A program made the translations under genes and the position numbers. The notes beneath the pieces are model-generated. The model searched no databases and was not told the origin of the DNA. It saw nothing but the letters and a program-made list of their open reading frames with translations. DNA of 64,000 nt from Janibacter sp. DB-40 (GTDB lineage Bacteria; Actinomycetota; Actinomycetes; Actinomycetales; Dermatophilaceae). This document shows positions 26,371 to 37,432 of this stretch, piece by piece (the first letter of the stretch is position 1; each line of letters begins with the position of its first letter). The DNA lies in contig NZ_CP120360.1 of assembly GCF_029510815.1 (NCBI RefSeq), positions 2,480,001 through 2,544,000 of the forward strand, in the 5' to 3' direction.

Positions 26371-26519
26371 TAGACTGGGCCTTTACACGCAACCGTGGGT
26401 CTGGGCCGTTCGGTCCAGACCTTTGTGCATCACCGTCCGATTCGATGGATGGTGCGCCACGGTGACCACCCGCGGGACGTCCCACCAACGCCGCCGCGGC
26501 CCAAGGCAAGGAGTATCCC
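26371..26519 (+). promoter_or_regulatory. greA promoter and structured 5' leader
   Basis: TAGACT (26371-26376) is a likely -10 box, leaving a leader of about 135 bases before the greA GTG. The leader holds two hairpins. One is GGTCTGGGCC-GTTC-GGTCCAGACC (about 26398-26421), followed by TTTG. The other is CACCGTCC paired with GGATGGTG. The first resembles an attenuator; control by early termination is inferred. Confidence 0.5.
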
Positions 26520-27014
26520 GTGACCCAGACCGCGCCCAACGCGACCTACCTGACCCAGGAGGCGTACGACCGACTGCAGGCCGAGCTGCGCGAGCTCTCC
26601 GGTCCCGGCCGGGTCGAGATCGCCAAGCGCATCGAGGCCGCTCGCGAGGAAGGCGATCTCAAGGAGAACGGCGGGTACCACGCGGCCAAGGAGGAGCAGG
26701 GCAAGATGGAGGCCCGCATCCGCCAGCTGACCCAGATCCTCCAGAACGCCTCCGTCGGCGAGGCCCCGCCGGACGACGGTGTCGTCGAGCCGGGCATGGT
26801 CGTGACCGTCGAGCTCTTCGGCGAGGAGGAGACCTTCCTCCTCGGCTCGCGGGAGATCGCCGACGGTGACGACTCGCTCGACGTCTACTCGGAGCAGTCC
26901 CCCATGGGCAAGGCCATCAACGGCCAGACGGTGGGCGAGACGTGCACCTACCTCGCCCCCACCGGCAAGACGATCGAGGTCAAGATCCTCAAGGCGAAGC
27001 CCTACTCGGCCTGA
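26520..27014 (+). CDS. greA: Transcription elongation factor GreA
   Basis: This 164-residue factor rescues backtracked RNA polymerase by stimulating cleavage of the transcript end. The N-terminal coiled coil (1-~80) has YLTQEAYDRLQAELREL, and its tip carries EEGDLKENGGYHAAKEEQGK with the conserved acidic residues that reach the active site. The C-terminal FKBP-like domain runs ~85-164 and ends TGKTIEVKILKAKP. The GTG at 26520 has AAGGAG six bases upstream. A long structured leader precedes it and a terminator hairpin follows at 27054-27098, so it is a single-gene unit. Confidence 0.96.
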   Translation: MTQTAPNATYLTQEAYDRLQAELRELSGPGRVEIAKRIEAAREEGDLKENGGYHAAKEEQGKMEARIRQLTQILQNASVGEAPPDDGVVEPGMVVTVELFGEEETFLLGSREIADGDDSLDVYSEQSPMGKAINGQTVGETCTYLAPTGKTIEVKILKAKPYSA

Positions 27015-27053
27015 TCCACCTCACGTGTCCCCGATTTCCCGGGTGACCCGAAC

Positions 27054-27098
27054 AACCCCGGCTCTGCAACGGTTCCTGACCCTTGCGAAGCCGGGGTT
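27054..27098 (+). terminator. greA terminator
   Basis: AACCCCGGCT (27054-27063) pairs perfectly with AGCCGGGGTT (27089-27098), followed by TCTCG. The loop is 25 bases. It is 40 bases past the greA stop. Confidence 0.7.
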
Positions 27099-27143
27099 TC
27101 TCGTGCTGTGTCCACTCCGGCACTCTCCTGAGACAATCGAGGC

Positions 27144-27833
27144 ATGTTCGGTCGCCAGCTCCCGCCCATGCCCACCGCCGAGACCGCCCTGCCCGGGCGC
27201 GATGAGAGGCCCTTCACCGTCCCGACCACGCACGCGGTCCTCGGGACCCCGCTCGAGGGCCCGTGGCCGGAGGGCACCCAGGTGCTGCACGTGGCCATGG
27301 GGTGCTACTGGGGTGTGGAGCGGATCTTCTGGCAGCTGCCCGGCGTGGTGACCACGGCAGCGGGGTACATGGGCGGCTTCACCCCCAACCCCACCTACGA
27401 GGAGGTCTGCACCGGCCTCACCGGCCACGCCGAGAGCGTGCTGATCGCCTACGACCCGGCGGTGATCCACCCCGAGCAGCTGCTCAAGGCCTTCTGGGAG
27501 AACCACGACCCGACGACGGCCAACCGGCAGGGCAACGACGTCGGTACCCAGTACCGCTCGGCGATCTTCTGGGACACCCCGGAGCAGCGGGCCGCGGCCG
27601 AGGCGACCGCGGAGGCCTTCGGTCGGGAGCTGGCGAAGCGGGATCTCCCGCCGGCCGCCACCGAGATCGTCTCGACGCGGGAGTCGGGGCCGTTCTGGTA
27701 CGCCGAGGCGGTCCACCAGCAGTACCTGCACCACAACCCCGGCGGGTACTGCAACCACGGCCCCAACGGCCTGACCTGCCCCGTCGGTGTGGCGGACCTG
27801 CCGGCGCAGACCGACATCATGCCCCCGAGCTGA
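27144..27833 (+). CDS. msrA: Peptide-methionine (S)-S-oxide reductase MsrA
   Basis: This 229-residue enzyme repairs oxidised methionine in proteins. The catalytic motif is GCYWGVE (Cys54); most family members have [41 protein letters not shown] and the C-terminal [10 protein letters not shown], whose Cys is a likely resolving cysteine, are present. An N-terminal extension of ~45 residues ([17 protein letters not shown]) is usual for the actinobacterial group. GACAAT six bases before ATG 27144 may be the -10 of a leaderless message. The stop lies inside a hairpin shared with the convergent gene. Confidence 0.95.
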   Translation: MFGRQLPPMPTAETALPGRDERPFTVPTTHAVLGTPLEGPWPEGTQVLHVAMGCYWGVERIFWQLPGVVTTAAGYMGGFTPNPTYEEVCTGLTGHAESVLIAYDPAVIHPEQLLKAFWENHDPTTANRQGNDVGTQYRSAIFWDTPEQRAAAEATAEAFGRELAKRDLPPAATEIVSTRESGPFWYAEAVHQQYLHHNPGGYCNHGPNGLTCPVGVADLPAQTDIMPPS

Positions 27834-27847
27834 CCCGAGGGGTCAGC
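27829..27847. terminator. Hairpin overlapping both convergent stop codons
   Basis: GCTGACCC-GAG-GGGTCAGC is a perfect 8-bp stem. It contains the msrA stop (27831-27833) and the DUF1992 stop (27843-27845), a compact bidirectional end. Confidence 0.6.
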
Positions 27848-28331
27848 GGCGTCGCCGGCGGCGCCACCACGACCGTCGGCGCGAGGGGGGCGAAGGGGGC
27901 TCCGGTGCCCCTTCGTCGGCGGGGGCCTCGGCGCGCTGCGCACGCAGCCGCCGCCACTGCTCGACCAGCACCTCGACGTCGGCCCTCGGGGCGATCGGCG
28001 GCGAGGCCGGGCCGAAGGTGGGTCGGCGCAGCTCCGCCAGGACCCGCTCGTTGTAGTCCCGCAGGACCTCGCGCACGCCCTCCTCCGTCGCGATGTCCGC
28101 CAGGGACTCCGGGAAGGTGGCGTGCTCGCGTCGCAGCTGGAAGACCGGTGGCAGCGCATCCGAGGAGTCCAGCCCCTCGCGCTCCATCATCCGCTTGACC
28201 CACCAGTCCGGGTCGCGGTCGTCGAGCCCGCGCAACGGTCTCCCGGCGCCGGGCAGGTCGTCGAACTCGCCGCGCTCGATCGCCTCACGGATCTGGCGGT
28301 CGATCCAGTTTTCGTGGGAGGGCACGCTCAT
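27843..28331 (-). CDS. DUF1992 (DnaJ-homologue C28 conserved domain) protein
   Basis: This 162-residue protein has a DUF1992 domain: ENWIDRQIREAIERGEFDDL (7-26), then the strongly conserved GAGRPLRGLDDRDPDWWVKR and LPPVFQLRRE. The C-terminal ~40 residues are Ala/Pro/Arg-rich and end in a run of arginines after SWW. I chose ATG 28331, with GGAGG four bases upstream; the frame further upstream is antisense noise. The cellular role is unknown; despite the name there is no J domain. Two inverted copies of CGAAGGGG lie in its C-terminal coding part. Confidence 0.85.
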   Translation of the reverse strand: MSVPSHENWIDRQIREAIERGEFDDLPGAGRPLRGLDDRDPDWWVKRMMEREGLDSSDALPPVFQLRREHATFPESLADIATEEGVREVLRDYNERVLAELRRPTFGPASPPIAPRADVEVLVEQWRRLRAQRAEAPADEGAPEPPSPPSRRRSWWRRRRRR

Positions 28332-28353
28332 GACCCCTCCAGTGTGGCAGTGG

Positions 28354-30444
<2,091 letters not shown>

Positions 30445-30498
30445 TCACGTGGGGATGACAAGGTTGGCTCCGGGACACCAGCGAGGACGAGGAGAGTG

Positions 30499-31494
30499 AT
30501 GGCGCATCTTGGCAGGACGGCAGGTCGGGTGCTCGTCGGCGCCCTGGGCACCCTCGTCGTCGGGGCCGGCATGGCCGGGCTCGCCTACGGCCTGATCCAG
30601 GCCGAGGCGAAGATCACCCGCCGGATCGTCGGCAACCCCTTCGACGGAGCGCCCGACGACGACGGCGTCTACGGCGCCGCCCCCGGCGAGCCGGTGCGCC
30701 TGCTCGTCCTCGGGGACTCCACCGCAGCGGGGATGGGCGCGGACCTCCGGTACCAGACGATCGGCGCGATCCTGGCGACCGGGCTGGCGGCGATCATGGG
30801 CCGGCCGGTGGAGCTGACCAACGAGGCCGTCGTCGGGGCGCAGTCCTCGGACCTGAGTGCCCAGCTCTCGCACGGCCTGGCCCGCATCGACCATGCGGAC
30901 GTGGCCGTCGTCCTCGTCGGCGCCAACGACGTCACCCACCGCATCGACCGGGCCGTGTCCGTCCAGCACCTGAAGCGGACGGTGCGCTACCTGCGCACCC
31001 TCGACACCCCCGTCGTCGTGGGCACCTGCCCGGACCTGGGCACGGTCGAGCCGGTCCCCTTCCCGCTGAACAGGCTGCTGCGCCAGTGGAGCCGCGACCT
31101 CGCCGCCGCGCAGACGGTCGCCGCGGTCGAGGCCGGCGCGCGCACGGTGTCGCTGGCCGACCTCCTCGGGCCGGAGTTCGAGTCGAGCCCGTCGGTGATG
31201 TTCAGCCAGGACCGCTTCCACCCCTCGGCCGCCGGGTACGCCCGCGTCGCCTCGGCCCTGCTGCCGACCGTCGCAGCCGCGGTCGATGCCTGGCCGGAGG
31301 ACGCCCTGGGCGACACCGAGCCGGAGCCGAGCCGCGGCGAGGGCATCGGGGCCCTCGACGACGCCGCCGAGCGCGCCGCCTCCTCCCCCGGCACCGAGGT
31401 GGGACCCGCGGAGTTCAAGGGTCACCGCGCCGGCCCCCGCGGCCCGTGGGCGATGCTGCGCCGACGCGGCGGGCACGAGGTCACCGACCTCTAG
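30499..31494 (+). CDS. SGNH/GDSL hydrolase, membrane-anchored
   Basis: This 331-residue protein has an N-terminal hydrophobic signal/anchor (VLVGALGTLVVGAGMAGLAYGL) and an SGNH esterase domain. The four blocks are LLVLGDSTAAGMG (Ser nucleophile, ~74), a Gly in NEAVVGAQSSDL, VLVGANDVTH (Asn) and DRFHPSAAGY (Asp-His). The C-terminal ~60 residues are charged and probably disordered. An extracytoplasmic esterase acting on acylated lipids or polysaccharide is inferred. The same-position gene in M. tuberculosis (Rv1075c) is an SGNH esterase. GAGGAG lies just upstream; GTG 30496 is an alternative start. Confidence 0.88.
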   Translation: MAHLGRTAGRVLVGALGTLVVGAGMAGLAYGLIQAEAKITRRIVGNPFDGAPDDDGVYGAAPGEPVRLLVLGDSTAAGMGADLRYQTIGAILATGLAAIMGRPVELTNEAVVGAQSSDLSAQLSHGLARIDHADVAVVLVGANDVTHRIDRAVSVQHLKRTVRYLRTLDTPVVVGTCPDLGTVEPVPFPLNRLLRQWSRDLAAAQTVAAVEAGARTVSLADLLGPEFESSPSVMFSQDRFHPSAAGYARVASALLPTVAAAVDAWPEDALGDTEPEPSRGEGIGALDDAAERAASSPGTEVGPAEFKGHRAGPRGPWAMLRRRGGHEVTDL

Positions 31495-31500
31495 ACCGCA

Positions 31501-31530
31501 GCCGCCTCCGACCACGGGGTCGGAGGCGGC
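31501..31530. terminator. Bidirectional terminator (SGNH hydrolase / SLH amidase)
   Basis: GCCGCCTCCGACC (31501-31513) and GGTCGGAGGCGGC (31518-31530) form a 13-bp perfect stem with a four-base loop between the convergent genes. Confidence 0.85.
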
Positions 31531-31553
31531 GGAGTGTCGACGCGACGGTCGAC

Positions 31554-33332
31554 TCAGTTCATCAGGCCCTGCGAGCGGTACAGGAAGGCCGCGACGGCCT
31601 CACGAGAGATCCGGTCCCTCGGGCCGAACCTCCCATCGGGATACCCGTTTGTGACCCCCTGGTCCGCGAGCCAGGCGATGTGGTCCGCGAACGGGGTCCC
31701 CTCGATGTCGGTGAACGCGTAGGGGGCACTGCTCCTGGGAGGCTGGCCCTCGAGGACGAACCGCGTCATGAACGCAGCCATCGCCTCACGCGAGATCCGC
31801 TCCTTCGGGCCGAAACTCCCGTCGGGGTGGCCCGTGGTGATGCCCTCGTCCTGCAGCCAGGCGATCTCCCTGGCGAACTTGCTCGACGCGTCCACATCGG
31901 TGAAGTCGGGGTCACTCGTGACCGCGGGCTCACCGGCGATCCGGTAGAAGAACGCCGCCATGGCCTCACGGGAGATCCGGTCCTTCGGGCCGAAGGTCCC
32001 GTCGGGATATCCGGTGGTGATCCCCTCGTCCTTGAGCCAGGTGATCTCCGTGGTGAAGTTCGTCGTGTACGGGGTCACGTCCGGGAACGGCGGCTCCTGG
32101 TCGGGCACCAGGGCGGCGGTGTCCCGGCGGATCTTCGGCAGCTGGGCGTAGAGCGCGTCCCCCGGGCAGGTGGTTGCGAAGCCGTCCCGGTGCCCGCTGA
32201 TCGCGTTGAACCGCTCGCCGTTGATGGTCACCCTGGAGGTGGGGTCCACCGCGTGCCGACCGAGCTTCCACGCGAACAGCTCGGCGTAGGCGTCCAGCAC
32301 CGCTGTGTTCGCCGTCTTGCTCTGGTAGGTCCCGAGGACGCTCATGGCGAAGGACTCGGAGTTGTAGCCGAGCGTGTGGGCTCCGACGACGGGCTCGTCG
32401 ACCCCGCCGTAGCGCCCCTCGAAGATGCGGCCGAACTTGTCGACCAGGAAGTTGTAGCCGATGTCGTTCCAGCCACGACCCTCGACGTGGAAGGTGTAGA
32501 TCGCGCGGACGATCCCCGCGGCCTCGCTCCGGCTGTAGTAGTTCGTCCCCGCCGTGTGGTGGACGAACCCGCCGTTGATCTCGCCGTACGACGGTTCCCC
32601 CCGACGGATGGACTCATCCGCTCCCCACTCGGCGCGAGTGATGATCTTCGGCTTGGTTGCGGCTGCAGCCGCGCTGCCTGCGGGAGCCGACTCCTGCCCC
32701 ATCCGCGCGTCCTGGCCCGCCTTCTTCGGGTCGATGAGGTTGACCTTCATCCCCCGCGGTGCCGTGCCGTCCTCGGCCTCGACCCGCACCTGCACGCCGT
32801 CCGACTCGGGGACGATCAACGGGTCCGTGCCCGCCCGGGTTCCGTCCTGCGCCTCGCCTGTCCCGGCATCGGGGCCGTGACCGTGGGCTGAGGGCACGTA
32901 CTCCCAGTCGGACCACTTCGTGCCTGCGGTCTTCGTGCGCACCCACACGGTGACCGGCTCCTGCTCGCTCTCCCAGGTCAGTCCGAGCGCGGAGAAGTCC
33001 CGCGTGCCGCGCTTCTTCGTCAGCGCGACGACCTCGTCGTCCTCCGGCTCGACCGGACCGTGACCGTGCTCGGACGAGGGGGTACGGGTCTGCGCGTCCT
33101 GCGCGCTCTCCGGGAGGTTGAACTCGACGTCGGACGTGTTCCTGACGGCCTGCTCGCTGACGCCCTCGACCGAGACCTTCTCCATCGCGGTGTCGATCGG
33201 GTCGGCCTCGTCGCCACTGGCGCCCACGATGGCCGTCGGGCCGATGACGAGGGCCGCGGCGACGGCAGCAGCCAGGGGCAGTCGAAGGGCGAGGACACGG
33301 GCGACATGCGGGCGCGTGCGTGTATTGCTCAT
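31554..33332 (-). CDS. Secreted N-acetylmuramoyl-L-alanine amidase with three SLH domains
   Basis: This 592-residue exported protein has a signal peptide (VLALRLPLAAAVAAALVIGPTAIVGA), a His/Gly-rich linker region, a peptidoglycan-recognition/Amidase_2 domain (~235-395) and three C-terminal S-layer homology repeats (~412-464, 473-523, 537-588). Zinc ligands of the amidase are likely in GGFVHHTAGT, and in ISGHRDGFATTCPGD (His, Cys). Each SLH copy shows the pattern ITTGYPDGTFGPKDRISREA with the ITRAE-like ISREA/M motif. Such repeats bind pyruvylated wall polysaccharide, so the enzyme should be wall-anchored. No Shine-Dalgarno precedes ATG 33332. Confidence 0.93.
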   Translation of the reverse strand: MSNTRTRPHVARVLALRLPLAAAVAAALVIGPTAIVGASGDEADPIDTAMEKVSVEGVSEQAVRNTSDVEFNLPESAQDAQTRTPSSEHGHGPVEPEDDEVVALTKKRGTRDFSALGLTWESEQEPVTVWVRTKTAGTKWSDWEYVPSAHGHGPDAGTGEAQDGTRAGTDPLIVPESDGVQVRVEAEDGTAPRGMKVNLIDPKKAGQDARMGQESAPAGSAAAAATKPKIITRAEWGADESIRRGEPSYGEINGGFVHHTAGTNYYSRSEAAGIVRAIYTFHVEGRGWNDIGYNFLVDKFGRIFEGRYGGVDEPVVGAHTLGYNSESFAMSVLGTYQSKTANTAVLDAYAELFAWKLGRHAVDPTSRVTINGERFNAISGHRDGFATTCPGDALYAQLPKIRRDTAALVPDQEPPFPDVTPYTTNFTTEITWLKDEGITTGYPDGTFGPKDRISREAMAAFFYRIAGEPAVTSDPDFTDVDASSKFAREIAWLQDEGITTGHPDGSFGPKERISREAMAAFMTRFVLEGQPPRSSAPYAFTDIEGTPFADHIAWLADQGVTNGYPDGRFGPRDRISREAVAAFLYRSQGLMN

Positions 33333-33351
33333 GAGGGGAGGACTTTCGAAA

Positions 33352-33374
33352 GGGGGACGGTCCCCCGAAGATTA
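33352..33374 (-). promoter_or_regulatory. SLH amidase promoter region with hairpin
   Basis: A -10 box TAATCT lies at 33374-33369 on the minus strand. Just downstream GGGGGAC/GTCCCCC (33352-33366) is a near-perfect dyad that would fall at the 5' end of the transcript, followed by TTTCGAAAG. It may be an operator or an RNA stem; it stands where a ribosome site would be expected but is missing. Confidence 0.4.
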
Positions 33375-33508
33375 CCCTGACGGCAAACTTTTGTGCAGTG
33401 CGGCGACGGCGTGGCGCTCGGGCGTCCCACGCCGACCTGCCCCTCTCCCCGGATGTGGGCGGAACAGCACGCACGCACGCCGAGTGCACGACGGACGCTC
33501 GTCCGCCG

Positions 33509-33769
33509 TCAACCGCTCCAGCCGAGGCGAAGGGCGGCGAGCCGCTCCGCGAGCCCGGCACCGCCCCCTTCGCTCACGCAGGCGTCGAAGACCACGACGC
33601 GCAGCTGGTCCATGACCACGGCCGGGCCGAGGTCCGGCAGCTGCTCCCCCGCGAGATCTGCGAGGAGCGCGTGCACCCCCGGGAGCGCGGCGACCGCGCG
33701 GTCCAGCGGCAGCTGACGCCACCTGCGGACCGCGCGGCCGAGCTCGCTCTCGATCTCCGGCGGGATCAC
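33509..33769 (-). CDS. Small conserved actinobacterial protein, unknown function
   Basis: This 86-residue, probably cytosolic and helical protein contains LGRAVRRWRQLPLDRAVAAL and the segment LPDLGPAVVMDQLRVVVFDA, which I recall as typical of a small family found beside Bax inhibitor genes in actinobacteria. No motif suggests enzymatic activity. GTG 33769 lies six bases after the stop of the Bax inhibitor-1 gene, so they should be co-transcribed. Many other frames in this region are noise; spacing and composition favour this one. Confidence 0.65.
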   Translation of the reverse strand: MIPPEIESELGRAVRRWRQLPLDRAVAALPGVHALLADLAGEQLPDLGPAVVMDQLRVVVFDACVSEGGGAGLAERLAALRLGWSG

Positions 33770-33775
33770 GCGGTG

Positions 33776-34690
33776 TTACTCGGAGCGCAGGCGACCCAGC
33801 AGGCGCAGGATCTCCAGGTACAGCCACACCAGGGTGATGACCAGACCGATCGCCAGCGTCCAGGCGAAGGAGGCCGGGAGGCCGGCGCTGATCGCCTTGT
33901 CGATGTTGTCGAAGTCGAGCGTCAGCATGACCGCGGCCAGACCGATGGCGAAGAGCGAGATGCCGATGCCCAGCCAGCCGGTACCGCCGAATCCGAACGG
34001 CGAGCCGTTGAAGAAGAGCATGTAGCCGAGGTTGATCATCGAGAAGACGAAGTAGCCCATGACCATCATGGAGACGATCGAGCGGAACTTGTCGGTCACC
34101 TTGATCACGCCGGTCTTGTACAGCAGCAGCATCGAGCCGAAGACGCACAGGGTCGCCAGGACCGCCTGCGTGACGATCGACTCGAAGACGCTGCCCCCCG
34201 AGGCGTCGAACATCACGTGGTAGGTCTGGCTGATCGCGCCGACGAAGACGCCCTCGACGACCGCGTAGACCATCGCGAGGGTGGGGCCGACCGGCTTGCG
34301 CCGGAAGGCGATGTACAGGCCCAGGCCCAGCGTGCCCACGAGACCGACCATGAAGAGGATGCCGCCGAGGGCGGGCGAGACGGCGGAGGCGACCCACGCG
34401 GCCGCGGCCACGGCCACCAGGACCGCGAAGAGCGCGCCGGTGCGCATGATCACGTCGTCGAGCGTGATGGCCCGACCGCCGCCACCGTCGCCGCCGAGTC
34501 CGGGAGCGGACCCGGGCTCGCCGAAGCCGGGCTGGGGCCGACCGTAGCCCTGCTGACCGTACTGGCCCGGCTGCTGGGGCGCGTAGCCCTGACCTCCGAA
34601 GCCCTGCTGGCTGCGCACACCGGACTCGCGGAAGCCCGCGTAGCCGCGCTGCGCGTCGTTCGTGACCCGGTTGAGAAGCGGGTTGCTCAT
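33776..34690 (-). CDS. Bax inhibitor-1/YccA family membrane protein
   Basis: This 304-residue protein has a Gln/Gly/Pro-rich cytoplasmic N-terminus (residues ~25-65, GYGRPQPGFGEPGS) and about seven transmembrane helices from TGALFAVLVAVAAAAWVASAV to WTLAIGLVITLVWLYLEILRLL. These match the BI-1-like (UPF0005) family of putative pH-sensitive channels. YccA proteins interact with FtsH in E. coli, but the role in actinobacteria is unknown. The Gln-rich N-terminal extension is characteristic of the actinobacterial branch. It is followed directly by the 86-residue gene. ATG 34690 lies close to an upstream GGAGG. Confidence 0.9.
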   Translation of the reverse strand: MSNPLLNRVTNDAQRGYAGFRESGVRSQQGFGGQGYAPQQPGQYGQQGYGRPQPGFGEPGSAPGLGGDGGGGRAITLDDVIMRTGALFAVLVAVAAAAWVASAVSPALGGILFMVGLVGTLGLGLYIAFRRKPVGPTLAMVYAVVEGVFVGAISQTYHVMFDASGGSVFESIVTQAVLATLCVFGSMLLLYKTGVIKVTDKFRSIVSMMVMGYFVFSMINLGYMLFFNGSPFGFGGTGWLGIGISLFAIGLAAVMLTLDFDNIDKAISAGLPASFAWTLAIGLVITLVWLYLEILRLLGRLRSE

Positions 34691-34749
34691 GGGGTGGGCC
34701 CTCCTGGGGACTCTGCGCGACCGGCGGCCGCAGTGTCTGACAGGACCAG

Positions 34750-34779
34750 CCTACGGTGCCGCCCGCGCGGCACCGTAGG
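34750..34779 (-). terminator. metB/cbs terminator
   Basis: CCTACGGTGCCG (34750-34761) and CGGCACCGTAGG (34768-34779) form a perfect 12-bp stem with a six-base loop, 16 bases past the metB stop. No long T-run follows. Confidence 0.75.
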
Positions 34780-34794
34780 GACTGTCCACAGTTG

Positions 34795-35979
34795 TCAGGC
34801 GCGCAGGCCGTCGAGCGCCTGCTCGAGGTCGGCGAGCAGGTCACCGGCGTCCTCGATGCCGACGGACAGCCGCACGAGGTCCTCGGGGACCTCGAGCATC
34901 GACCCGGCCGTCGAGGCGTGGGTCATCGCACCGGGGTGCTCGATGAGCGACTCGATGCCGCCCAGCGACTCGGCGAGGGTGAAGACCTCCACCCGCGAGC
35001 AGAGCTGCTGGGCCGCCTCGATGCCCCCGGCCATGCGCACCGAGAGCATCCCGCCGAAGCGACTCATCTGCTTCTTGGCCGCCTCGTGACCCGGGTGCCC
35101 GGGCAGGCCCGGGTAGAGCACGGAGGTGATCTCGGGGCGGGCGGAGAGCATGTCCACGACGGCCTCGGCGTTGTCGCAGTGTCGCTCCATGCGCACGCCG
35201 AGCGTCTTGATGCCGCGCATCGTCAGGTACGCGTCGAAGGGTCCGGGGACGCCCCCGGACCCGTTCTGCAGGAAGGCGATCGCGGCGTCCATCTCCTCGT
35301 CGTCGGTGACGAGGAGGCCACCGACGACGTCGCTGTGGCCGCCGAGGTACTTCGTGCTCGAGTGCAGCACCACGTCCGCGCCGAGGGCGAGCGGTCGCTG
35401 CAGGTAGGGGCTGGCGAAGGTGTTGTCGACGACGAGCTTCGCGCCCGCGGCGTGGGCGACCTCGGCGACGGCCTCGATGTCGCCGATGTTCAGCAGCGGG
35501 TTGGTCGGCGTCTCCAGCCACACGAGCTTGGTGTTGGGCCGGATCGCCGCACGGATCGCGTCGACGTCGACGACGGGTGCCGGCGTGTACTCGATCCCCC
35601 AGTGGGTGAAGACCTTGTCGATGAGGCGGAAGGTGCCGCCGTAGGCGTCGTCCGGGATGACGAGGTGGTCACCGGGGCGAAGGGCGGCGCGCAGCATCGC
35701 GTCCGTCGCCGCCATCCCGGAGGCGAAGGCCCGACCGTACGACCCCCCTTCGATGGAGGCCGCGTTCGCCTCGAGCGCCTGGCGGGTGGGATTGCCGGTA
35801 CGGGCGTACTCGAACCCGCCGCGCATCCCGCCGACGCCGTCCTGGGCGAAGGTCGAGCTGGCGTAGATCGGGACGTTGACCGCGCCCGTCAGCGGGTCCG
35901 GCTCGTAGCCGGCGTGAATGGCCCGGGTGGAGAACCCCTGGCTCGCGCGTGCGTCCGCAGCGCTCTTCTGCTCGCCCAT
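34795..35979 (-). CDS. metB: Cystathionine gamma-synthase
   Basis: This 394-residue PLP enzyme joins an activated homoserine ester and cysteine to give cystathionine for methionine synthesis. The PLP lysine is in LHSSTKYLGGHSD (Lys210). YARTGNPTR (59-67), ASGMAATDAML, and SLGGIESLIEHPGAMTHAS are Cys/Met-metabolism family signatures. It follows cbs with a two-base gap (TGATCATG), so they form one operon for interconversion of cysteine and homocysteine. Cystathionine gamma-lyase is a close relative; gene context and sequence favour the synthase, but the two are hard to separate by eye. Confidence 0.9.
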   Translation of the reverse strand: MGEQKSAADARASQGFSTRAIHAGYEPDPLTGAVNVPIYASSTFAQDGVGGMRGGFEYARTGNPTRQALEANAASIEGGSYGRAFASGMAATDAMLRAALRPGDHLVIPDDAYGGTFRLIDKVFTHWGIEYTPAPVVDVDAIRAAIRPNTKLVWLETPTNPLLNIGDIEAVAEVAHAAGAKLVVDNTFASPYLQRPLALGADVVLHSSTKYLGGHSDVVGGLLVTDDEEMDAAIAFLQNGSGGVPGPFDAYLTMRGIKTLGVRMERHCDNAEAVVDMLSARPEITSVLYPGLPGHPGHEAAKKQMSRFGGMLSVRMAGGIEAAQQLCSRVEVFTLAESLGGIESLIEHPGAMTHASTAGSMLEVPEDLVRLSVGIEDAGDLLADLEQALDGLRA

Positions 35980-35981
35980 GA

Positions 35982-37364
<1,383 letters not shown>

Positions 37365-37409
37365 GTCCAGCATCGTGGCACGGATCACCGCGGCGGCGAC
37401 ACCGCCCCG

Positions 37410-37428
37410 GGAGGTAAGGGTACCCTCA
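37410..37428. promoter_or_regulatory. DtxR/IdeR-like iron box over a shared promoter
   Basis: The 19-bp segment 37410-37428 is a near-palindrome centred on GGGTACCC and matches about 13 of 19 positions of the DtxR/IdeR consensus (TTAGGTTAGGCTAACCTAA), by hand alignment. It contains TACCCT (37421-37426), six bases before the siderophore gene ATG. The same palindrome gives a TACCCT on the other strand facing cbs. Confidence 0.55.
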
Positions 37429-37432
37429 GTAC

